A stretch of DNA of 5,198 nt from the NCBI GenBank assembly GCA_002431545.1, contig DJFY01000052.1, positions 717-5,914 on the forward strand, read 5' to 3'. A program made the position numbers and the translations under genes. The notes beneath the pieces are model-generated. The model did not search any database, was not told where the DNA came from, and saw only the letters and a program-made list of their open reading frames with translations. Shown here piece by piece: positions 1 to 5,198 of the stretch. Source of the DNA: Cellvibrionales bacterium UBA5860. GTDB lineage: Bacteria > Pseudomonadota > Gammaproteobacteria > Pseudomonadales > Porticoccaceae. Each line of letters starts with the position of its first letter. Position 1 is the first letter of the stretch.

Positions 1-1
1 C

Positions 2-556
2 AGCATTCCAGTGGAGCGTGTGATGTCCGGTCAGGCCGCCGACCTGGCGCTCGAAGGTGTCCAGCCCTGCCGGCGGGGAGTGGCATGGCAGTGGCAGGAT
101 GTGCGCTTTGAGATCCTCGCGCCGGAGCACAGCATTGCGGTGTCCGACAACGATGCCTCTTGTGTGATCGCAGTCAGCCAGGCCGATCATACAATCCTGC
201 TCACCGGCGATATTACCGGCAAGGTGGAGCGTCAGCTGGTGCGTGCAGGGTTGCTGCCGCCAGACGTGGACTTGCTGGTAGCGCCTCACCACGGCAGCAA
301 CAGTTCGTCGACGGCGGAGTTTATCTCGGCGGTCACGCCGAAACATGTTGTCTATTCAGCGGGCTATAACCATCATTTCGGGCATCCCCATGCCAAGGTT
401 GTCGCGCGCTACCGAGAGGTCGGTGCGGAGCAGTGGTCCACTGCAGATGCCGGTGCGATCGTGTTTGACTGGCCTACTGACGAAAAGCTGCGGGTCGAGA
501 CGGCCCGCCAGGGTCGATCCAGGTATTGGCGGGATGCGTTTTTAGCACCCCCTTAA
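2..556 (+). CDS. comEC: ComEC/Rec2 DNA-uptake channel protein, C-terminal part (5' truncated by window edge)
   Basis: This is the last 184 codons of a gene that starts left of the window; the frame is open to the edge, so the GTG at 11 is an internal codon. What is seen is the metallo-beta-lactamase-like domain that ends long ComEC/Rec2 proteins: an NDAS segment (149-160), a GDI motif (206-214), HHGS followed by NSSS (287-310), and a SAGYNHHFGHPH segment near 356-391. In the family, ComEC is the inner-membrane channel that takes single-stranded DNA into the cytoplasm during natural transformation, and this domain is proposed to degrade the non-transported strand. The membrane and competence domains lie outside the window. 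The short tail after the last motif, ending AFLAPP, is normal for the family. It is the first gene in the run and 37 nt separate it from exbB, so read-through is possible. Family assignment is firm; activity in transformation is inference, because many non-competent species keep this gene. Confidence 0.93.
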   Translation, partial: SIPVERVMSGQAADLALEGVQPCRRGVAWQWQDVRFEILAPEHSIAVSDNDASCVIAVSQADHTILLTGDITGKVERQLVRAGLLPPDVDLLVAPHHGSNSSSTAEFISAVTPKHVVYSAGYNHHFGHPHAKVVARYREVGAEQWSTADAGAIVFDWPTDEKLRVETARQGRSRYWRDAFLAPP

Positions 557-580
557 TATGGTAAAGTGACGGTATTTTTC

Positions 581-587
581 GGAGGGG
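581..587 (+). promoter_or_regulatory. Strong Shine-Dalgarno that fixes the TTG start of the exbB-type gene
   Basis: GGAGGGG lies 6 nt upstream of the TTG at 594. An in-frame TGA at 567-569 excludes any earlier start, and no other ATG, GTG or TTG lies between that stop and 594. The next in-frame ATG (residue 12) would cut into the first membrane helix. The site therefore decides the start codon. Confidence 0.8.
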
Positions 588-593
588 TCTGAT

Positions 594-1229
594 TTGTTCG
601 AGCTGATTGTTGCCGGCGGCTGGCTGATGTTGCCGTTGCTACTGTGTTCGCTGGCAGTCATGGTTATCTCAATTGAACGCTATATCTCGCTCCATCCCGA
701 TAAAGTATTACCGGAAAATCTGCTGGGTCAGGTTTGGCACTGGCTCAAGCAGCGCCAGGTCACATCGGACAAACTCAGCGAGCTGCGCGATTCTTCTCCC
801 CTGGGCCAGGTGCTGGCGGCGGGTTTGAGCAACTCCGGCCACGGCCGTGAGGTGATGAAGGATAGTATCGAGGAAGCGGCGAATCAGGTGATTCACAATC
901 TCGAACGCTATGTCTCCATACTGGGTACGATTGCGGCCATCGCGCCTTTGATTGGACTGCTCGGGACTGTGGTAGGCATGATCAAGGTGTTCACCGCGAT
1001 CATGCTTGAAGGCACTGGCAACGCCGGAGTGCTTGCCGGTGGTATTTCCGAAGCGCTGATCACCACTGCGGCTGGGTTGTCGGTCGCGATCCCGGCGCTA
1101 GCCTGCCACCGTTTCTTCGAACGCCGTATTGATTCGCTGGTCGTCGGCATGGAGGATCAGGCGATCAAACTCGTCGACGCCTTGCATGGCGACAGAGTAC
1201 TGGCGCCCGGCGAGTCCGATTCCCCGTGA
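594..1229 (+). CDS. exbB: ExbB/TolQ/MotA-family proton-channel protein
   Basis: The 211-residue product is an inner-membrane protein of the MotA/TolQ/ExbB family, which assembles as an oligomer around ExbD/TolR-type helices and turns proton flow into mechanical work across the periplasm. Three hydrophobic segments are visible at about residues 8-28, 108-136 and 150-172, with a cytoplasmic loop between the first two, as in ExbB. The family signature is clear: PLIGLLGTVVGMI at 118-130 and the GISEAL...TTAAGLSVAIP run at 150-167. T125 and T158 occupy the places of the conserved pore threonines, aligned by eye. Length is close to that of TolQ and ExbB. The start is TTG with a strong Shine-Dalgarno. 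The stop overlaps the next gene by 4 nt (GTGA), so translation is probably coupled to exbD. No TonB, TolA or TolB gene is nearby, so whether it serves TonB transport, Tol or something else cannot be told. The symbol indicates family only. Confidence 0.9.
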   Translation: MFELIVAGGWLMLPLLLCSLAVMVISIERYISLHPDKVLPENLLGQVWHWLKQRQVTSDKLSELRDSSPLGQVLAAGLSNSGHGREVMKDSIEEAANQVIHNLERYVSILGTIAAIAPLIGLLGTVVGMIKVFTAIMLEGTGNAGVLAGGISEALITTAAGLSVAIPALACHRFFERRIDSLVVGMEDQAIKLVDALHGDRVLAPGESDSP

Positions 1230-1648
1230 AGTTTCGCCGTCAGGCACATCGCGACCAGGGCGTCAACCTGACGCCTCTGATCGATGTGGTATTTCTGCTG
1301 CTGATTTTTTTCATGGTCTCGACCACCTTTACACGGCAGACTGAACTTGTCGTTAATCTGCCCGAAGCCGACGCCGCGCCCAGTGAAACCCAGGCCAAAT
1401 CCATCGATGTGCTCATCACTGCCGACGGCAATTATTCGCTCAATGGCATAGCCCTGGTCAACACGCAAATCAAGACGCTGATGGCCGGATTGAAAGAACT
1501 ATCCGCCGGGCGCACAGATATCCCGCTGACGATCACCGCCGATGCTAACGTGCGCCACCAGGCGGTGGTGACGGCCATGGATGCTGCCGGCCGACTGGGC
1601 TTTGGGAATTTGAGCATCATTACGCAGGCGCCGGAAGACGCCCGGTAA
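1226..1648 (+). CDS. exbD: ExbD/TolR-family proton-channel partner
   Basis: The 140-residue product has the ExbD/TolR build: a short basic cytoplasmic N-terminus, one transmembrane helix at about 16-35, and a periplasmic domain. The entry motif NLTPLIDVVFLLLIFF (14-29) carries D20, which corresponds to the essential proton-carrying aspartate of ExbD and TolR. The C-terminal stretch from about 102, with ITADANVRHQ and then MDAAGRLGF, is the conserved periplasmic fold that contacts the client or peptidoglycan in relatives. It starts at a GTG overlapping the exbB stop; only a weak purine run (GGCGAG near 1209) precedes it, consistent with reinitiation by ribosomes finishing exbB. msbA follows after 10 nt. 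Family membership is firm; the client is unknown. The symbol is given for family, since a TolR-like or separate orphan role is equally possible. Confidence 0.9.
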   Translation: MKFRRQAHRDQGVNLTPLIDVVFLLLIFFMVSTTFTRQTELVVNLPEADAAPSETQAKSIDVLITADGNYSLNGIALVNTQIKTLMAGLKELSAGRTDIPLTITADANVRHQAVVTAMDAAGRLGFGNLSIITQAPEDAR

Positions 1649-1658
1649 ACATTCCCCT

Positions 1659-3527
1659 ATGATCGAGTCTGCTGCAGGAAAAGTGTCTGGTTTTCGGACC
1701 TACTACCGTCTCATCGGTTACATGAAAGCCTTCTGGAAGGTGTTTCTGATCAGCGTGCTCGGGCTCTGGTTGTACAGCGCCATGCAGATCGCCTTTATCG
1801 ATTTGTTCGGCTACCTTATCAATGTTTTGACCGTGGTCACCGGTGACGGTGGTCTCCCCGATCAGGTCAACATGACCCAGCTCGACGGTGGCGTGACGTC
1901 GTGGTTGGCTGAGAAACTCGGTGCCGGCGAGGATGTGCTTTCCCAAAGTCGAAAAGCGCTGCCGGCGATGTTGGTATTACTGGCGTTGATCCGCGGCTTC
2001 GGATTTTTACTGGGTAACTACGGCATGACTTACGTCTCCCAGTCGGTGGTGCATGTCTTGCGCACCCAGGTGTTCGACAAGTACACGCGCATGCCCAGCG
2101 CCTATTTCGATGCGCAGATGACCGGGCACGTGGTGGCGTTGATCACTTTTCATGTGCAGCAGGTCATGGGCGCCACCACCAAGGCTCTCAAGGTGATTAT
2201 TCGCGAGGGGGCGCTGGTCATCGGTCTGCTGGTTTACCTGGTGTATCTCAACTGGCGGCTGGCGATTATCTTTCTCACCGTCATGCCCATGATCGCGCTG
2301 GTTATCGGTATTGTGAGCAAGCGCTTTCGCAAACTCAGCAAACGTATTCAGCTGGCCATGGGCGACGTCACCCATGTCTCCCAGGAGGCGGTCGCCGGTT
2401 ACCGCGAGATGCATCTGTATGGCGGCAAGCAGTACGAGAGCGAGCGCATGCAGCGCGCCAGCCAGACCAACCGCCGACAGCACCTGAAAATGGCAATCAC
2501 GGAGGGTCTCAGCATGCCTTTCGTGCAAATCTTGCTGGCATTGATCATGGCCGTGCTGATCTGGCTGGCCCTGACACCGGAGATTCTCACCTCGATGTCC
2601 ACGGGTGGTTTTACCAAGTTTATTTTTACCGCGTCCCTGCTGGCAAAACCCGTGCGTCAGCTCACCGAGGTCAACAGTATTATCCAGAAGGGCATCGCTG
2701 CCGCTGAAGTGCTGTTTACCGCGCTGGATCAGGAGGAGGAGATCGACGAGGGCACTTACGAGGCCGACCGTGTCGATGGCCATATCGTCTTTGAGAACGT
2801 GTCTTTCTGTTATAGCGGCGACAACAAGGGCGTGCTGCAGGAGATCAGCTTTGTCGCCGAGGCCGGTGAAACCGTGGCACTGGTCGGCTCCTCCGGGAGC
2901 GGAAAAAGCTCTCTGGTGAGTCTGATTCCCCGCTTTTACAACTACCAGTCGGGGCGCGTTCTGCTGGACAACCACGAAATTACTGAATACACACTGAACA
3001 ATCTGCGCCGCCACATCGCTCTGGTCAGTCAGCAGATCACCCTGTTTAATGACACGGTGTATAACAACATCGCCTATGGCGAGCTGGCATCGCGTTCACC
3101 CGACGAGGTGCGCGAGGCCGCGCGTATGGCGCATGCGCTGAACTTTATCGAGGCGCTGCCCAATGGCTTCGATACCCTGATTGGGGACGATGGTGTGTTG
3201 TTGTCCGGTGGTCAGCGACAGCGCCTGGCCATTGCCCGGGCGCTGCTCAAAGATGCCCCCGTTCTTATTCTCGATGAGGCGACATCCTCTCTCGATACCG
3301 AGTCCGAGCGCCACATTCAGGCGGCCTTTGATGTCGCGATGAGAGGGCGCACGACATTTGTTATCGCACACCGCCTGTCGACGGTTGAAAATGCCGACAA
3401 GATTCTCGTGCTGGAGCACGGCCGCATTGTCGAAGAAGGCTCGCACCACGAACTGCTGGCCGCGAACGGACGTTATGCCGAGCTCTATCAGCAGCAATTG
3501 ATAGAAGAAGACGATGTGGTGGCATGA
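1659..3527 (+). CDS. msbA: MsbA, lipid A export ATP-binding/permease protein
   Basis: This is a 622-residue half-transporter with a six-helix membrane domain (about 25-345) followed by an ABC ATPase domain (about 375-615). It works as a homodimer, flipping lipid A-core from the inner to the outer leaflet of the inner membrane. Walker A is GSSGSGKS at 410-417, the Q-loop glutamine is Q458, the signature LSGGQ is at 515-519, Walker B VLILDE at 535-540 with catalytic E540, and the switch histidine is H571. Aligned by eye to E. coli MsbA (numbering from memory), the basic lipid A contacts R78, R148, R296 and K299 match R112, R182, K330 and R333 at a constant offset of 34, which argues for MsbA and against a generic exporter. 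The extra length sits mainly in the first periplasmic loop (about 56-100). The ATG at 1659 has no good Shine-Dalgarno, suggesting coupling to exbD 10 nt upstream. A GTG at 1683 is a less likely start. The stop overlaps lpxK by 4 nt. Confidence 0.95.
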   Translation: MIESAAGKVSGFRTYYRLIGYMKAFWKVFLISVLGLWLYSAMQIAFIDLFGYLINVLTVVTGDGGLPDQVNMTQLDGGVTSWLAEKLGAGEDVLSQSRKALPAMLVLLALIRGFGFLLGNYGMTYVSQSVVHVLRTQVFDKYTRMPSAYFDAQMTGHVVALITFHVQQVMGATTKALKVIIREGALVIGLLVYLVYLNWRLAIIFLTVMPMIALVIGIVSKRFRKLSKRIQLAMGDVTHVSQEAVAGYREMHLYGGKQYESERMQRASQTNRRQHLKMAITEGLSMPFVQILLALIMAVLIWLALTPEILTSMSTGGFTKFIFTASLLAKPVRQLTEVNSIIQKGIAAAEVLFTALDQEEEIDEGTYEADRVDGHIVFENVSFCYSGDNKGVLQEISFVAEAGETVALVGSSGSGKSSLVSLIPRFYNYQSGRVLLDNHEITEYTLNNLRRHIALVSQQITLFNDTVYNNIAYGELASRSPDEVREAARMAHALNFIEALPNGFDTLIGDDGVLLSGGQRQRLAIARALLKDAPVLILDEATSSLDTESERHIQAAFDVAMRGRTTFVIAHRLSTVENADKILVLEHGRIVEEGSHHELLAANGRYAELYQQQLIEEDDVVA

Positions 3528-4531
3528 GCCGCCTGCTGCAAGCGTGGTACAGACCCGAGAGCTGGACCCGATTGTTTTCGCCGCTGGCCTGGATGTTTTG
3601 TGGTATTGCGACCTCACGCCGCCGACGCCTGCAGGCAGAATATCAGGGTAAGCCCTTCGCTGTGCCACTTGTCGTCGTTGGCAATATCGCTGTGGGCGGC
3701 ACCGGTAAGACCCCTTTGCTGATCGGTCTTGTCCGTCAGTTGCGGGCCGAAGGTATAGCGCCGGGTATCGTCAGCCGCGGCTACGGGGGAACAGCTGGCG
3801 CCACGCCACTCGTCGTGCATTCGGACAGCGCTGTCGAGGCGTGCGGCGACGAGGCGCTGTTAATTGCCCGCGAGACCGCTTGTCCGACAGTGGTGTGCAG
3901 TGACCGCCGCGCTGCCGTTCAACACCTGCTGGCGTCGTTCGCCGTCGATGTTATCCTCAGCGACGATGGTATGCAGCACTATCGCCTGCACCGGGACATG
4001 GAAATAGCGGTCGTCGACGCCCGGCGCGGCTTAGGTAACGGCCTCTGTTTGCCCGCCGGTCCCCTGCGCGAACCGCCGTCGCGGCTGCTTGAGGTCGATG
4101 CCGTCGTTATTAACGGTACTGCCCCTGCGGGTGGCTTTTCGAGTCTGGCCGAGCTGGGGACGCCGGAATCGACTGTCTTCGAGATGACCCTGCGTCCTCT
4201 ACGATTCACTCATCTCGCCAGTGGTGAGCAGGTGGCCTGCGATGCCTGGGCGCTGGCGCGCAACGTCCACGCGGTGGCCGGCATCGGCAACCCGGCTCGC
4301 TTTCGCGATACACTGGTGCAGTTGGGACTGGCGCCCCAACTGCACGCTTTTGCCGACCATCACCGTTTTAGCTCCAGAGACCTGGCTTTTGACGATGATT
4401 TGCCCATTATTATGACGGCCAAGGACGCCGTAAAGTGCGAAAGCTGGGCCGATGCCCGCTGTTGGCGGCTTGATGTCGAAGCCGATATAGATCCCATTCT
4501 GGCGAAGAATATTGTTAATCTAATTAATTAA
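3524..4531 (+). CDS. lpxK: LpxK, tetraacyldisaccharide 4'-kinase
   Basis: LpxK phosphorylates the 4'-position of the tetraacyl disaccharide 1-phosphate to give lipid IVA, at the cytoplasmic face of the inner membrane. The 335-residue length is typical (E. coli about 328). An amphipathic to hydrophobic N-terminal segment (about 15-30) fits membrane association. The P-loop is GNIAVGGTGKTP at 53-64, followed by SRGYGG (84-89), GDEALLIA at 108-115 and SDDGMQHYRLHRD at 146-158. D109, D147/D148 and H279 in the FADHHRF segment correspond by eye to catalytic or metal-binding residues described in the Aquifex enzyme. PAGPLRE (177-183) is another family hallmark. The ATG overlaps the msbA stop (ATGA), so translation is probably coupled; only weak purine runs precede it. 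The last 8 or so codons (KNIVNLIN end) are AT-rich and unlike the rest of the gene, because they lie in the AT-rich junction. No key residue is missing. Confidence 0.95.
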   Translation: MSRLLQAWYRPESWTRLFSPLAWMFCGIATSRRRRLQAEYQGKPFAVPLVVVGNIAVGGTGKTPLLIGLVRQLRAEGIAPGIVSRGYGGTAGATPLVVHSDSAVEACGDEALLIARETACPTVVCSDRRAAVQHLLASFAVDVILSDDGMQHYRLHRDMEIAVVDARRGLGNGLCLPAGPLREPPSRLLEVDAVVINGTAPAGGFSSLAELGTPESTVFEMTLRPLRFTHLASGEQVACDAWALARNVHAVAGIGNPARFRDTLVQLGLAPQLHAFADHHRFSSRDLAFDDDLPIIMTAKDAVKCESWADARCWRLDVEADIDPILAKNIVNLIN

Positions 4532-4578
4532 TATTTATCTTTAATAAATTGAATTTAAAAGATTATATAGTTGTTATT
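4511..4578. other. AT-rich island spanning the lpxK-kdsB junction
   Basis: Of these 68 bases only 7 are G or C (about 90% AT), while the flanking genes are clearly GC-rich. It covers the last 5-6 lpxK codons, the 17-nt gap, and the first 10 kdsB codons, which include TTA and ATA, codons scarce elsewhere here. It contains a 10-nt palindrome TAATTAATTA (4521-4530) and an odd 13-nt palindrome TAAATTGAATTTA (4545-4557) centred on the proposed kdsB start. A weak sigma70-like pair, TTGTTA (4512-4517) and TATCTT (4536-4541) with an 18-nt spacer, can be drawn but matches each consensus at only 4 of 6 positions. It could be an unstructured ribosome-landing zone, an internal promoter, or the scar of a lost gene. 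The composition is directly seen; the role is inference. Confidence 0.6.
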
Positions 4579-5198
4579 CCTGCCCGCTATGCCTCCTCCA
4601 GGCTGCCGGGTAAACCCCTGCTCGATGTCTGCGGGATGAGCCTCGTCGAGCGGGTTTACCGGCAGGCCAGTCAGAGCGATGCGCGGCGGGTTCTGGTGGC
4701 GACGGACGATGCGCGCATCGCCGACGCGGTCTCGGCTTTTGGCGGCGAGGCGATCATGACCGCAGCCGAACATGCCTCGGGTACCGACCGTTTGGCGGAA
4801 GTAGCCCGACTTTGCGAGCTTGCCTCTGACGACATTGTCGTCAATGTGCAGGGGGACGAGCCCTTGATTCCACCCGCGGTGATCGACCAGGTTGCGGGCA
4901 ATCTTATCGCTCACCCGGAGGCAGGCGTGGCCACGTTGTGCGAACCTTTGGCAGGGGTGGAGGACTTTCTAAACCCCAATGTCGTCAAGGTGGTGGCTGA
5001 CCAGGCCGGCTACGCGCTGTACTTTACGCGTGCGCCGGTACCCTGGCCGCGCGACCACTTTGCCCGCAGCCAATCCGACCTGCCGGCAGGGCACCCGGGT
5101 TGCCGGCATATCGGGCTTTATGCCTACCGGGCCGGAACGCTCCAGGACTTCGTCGCATGGCCCGCGGCCGAGCTGGAAGAAACCGAGGCGCTGGAGCT
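4549..5198 (+). CDS. kdsB: KdsB, 3-deoxy-manno-octulosonate cytidylyltransferase (3' truncated by window edge)
   Basis: KdsB is a cytoplasmic enzyme that joins Kdo to CTP, giving CMP-Kdo for addition to lipid IVA. The frame is open from 4549 to the edge, giving 216 codons of an expected 250 or so. Nucleotide-binding motifs are intact: IPARYASSRLPGKPL (10-24), ATDD (51-54), HASGTDRL (75-82) and NVQGDEPLIP (99-108) with the metal-binding D103. NPNVVKVV (142-149), ALYFTRAPVPWPRD (156-169) and RHIGLYAYR (186-194) follow. The start is uncertain in kind: the upstream in-frame stop is TAA at 4525-4527, and TTG at 4549 is the only ATG, GTG or TTG before the IPARY motif. It gives a short N-terminus (MNLKDYIVVIP) close to the family norm. 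No Shine-Dalgarno precedes it, only AT-rich sequence. It lies 17 nt after lpxK, and no Trm112/YcaR-type small gene sits between them. Product certain, start less so. Confidence 0.94.
   Translation, partial: MNLKDYIVVIPARYASSRLPGKPLLDVCGMSLVERVYRQASQSDARRVLVATDDARIADAVSAFGGEAIMTAAEHASGTDRLAEVARLCELASDDIVVNVQGDEPLIPPAVIDQVAGNLIAHPEAGVATLCEPLAGVEDFLNPNVVKVVADQAGYALYFTRAPVPWPRDHFARSQSDLPAGHPGCRHIGLYAYRAGTLQDFVAWPAAELEETEALE

Noticed and set aside
554..580. A possible promoter in the comEC-exbB gap (TAATAT at 554-559 or TATGGT at 557-562)
   Set aside because: Each matches the -10 consensus at only 4 of 6 positions, and no credible -35 lies at the right distance. TTGACT at 465-470 has no -10 partner near 488.
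2007..3014. A 335-codon open frame on the minus strand inside msbA
   Set aside because: It lies wholly opposite strongly conserved msbA codons, is very rich in His, Gln and Asp with no recognisable domain, and is what GC-biased third positions produce on the opposite strand.
3096..3668. A 190-codon minus-strand open frame across the msbA-lpxK boundary
   Set aside because: Both genes underneath are certain and the reverse product shows no motif; it is a shadow frame.
4545..4557. Palindrome TAAATTGAATTTA at the kdsB start as a hairpin or operator
   Set aside because: A one-base centre cannot form a hairpin loop, and such palindromes arise by chance in sequence this AT-rich. It is noted within the AT-rich feature, not called as a site.
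4532..4578. A rho-independent terminator after lpxK
   Set aside because: There is no GC-rich stem; the T runs are short and scattered, and kdsB continues in the same direction 17 nt later.
4555..4914. A 119-codon minus-strand open frame over the start of kdsB
   Set aside because: It is antisense to conserved KdsB nucleotide-binding motifs and has no recognisable domain; the plus-strand reading is clearly the gene.
1..5198. Mobile elements, tRNA genes, CRISPR arrays or a wholly new system
   Set aside because: No inverted terminal repeats, transposase, regularly spaced repeats or tRNA-like fold was seen; almost every base belongs to a recognisable envelope or competence gene.

Overview
The window reads as one co-directional envelope-biogenesis gene cluster on the + strand of a Gram-negative bacterium, very probably a free-living gammaproteobacterium of the Pseudomonas/Cellvibrio/Marinobacter kind. 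The support is the gene order (comEC, exbB-type, exbD-type, msbA, lpxK, kdsB), the presence of lipid A and Kdo genes, and a fairly GC-rich coding composition. I cannot name the genus from sequence alone.

Layout: 2-556 is the 3' end of comEC (the metallo-beta-lactamase-like C-terminal domain of the competence DNA channel). After a 37-nt gap with a strong Shine-Dalgarno comes an ExbB/TolQ-type proton-channel gene (594-1229, TTG start). It overlaps by 4 nt an ExbD/TolR-type gene (1226-1648, GTG start). Ten nucleotides later msbA begins (1659-3527, lipid A flippase). It overlaps lpxK by 4 nt (3524-4531, lipid A 4'-kinase). A strikingly AT-rich junction of about 70 bp joins lpxK to kdsB (from 4549, running off the right edge; CMP-Kdo synthetase).

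How the genes work together: LpxK adds the 4'-phosphate to the lipid A disaccharide. KdsB activates Kdo, which is then attached to lipid IVA. MsbA flips the finished lipid A-core across the inner membrane. The ExbB/ExbD pair should form a proton-motive-force-driven inner-membrane motor; no TonB, TolA or TolB partner lies in the window, so its client is unknown. The overlaps and short gaps imply one transcript with translational coupling.

Nothing here is clearly an undescribed system, a mobile element, an RNA gene or a CRISPR array. The points worth a second look are the orphan proton-channel pair inside a lipid A operon, an MsbA first periplasmic loop about 30 residues longer than in E. coli, and the AT-rich lpxK-kdsB junction, where kdsB appears to start at a TTG without a Shine-Dalgarno and no Trm112/YcaR-type gene is present.
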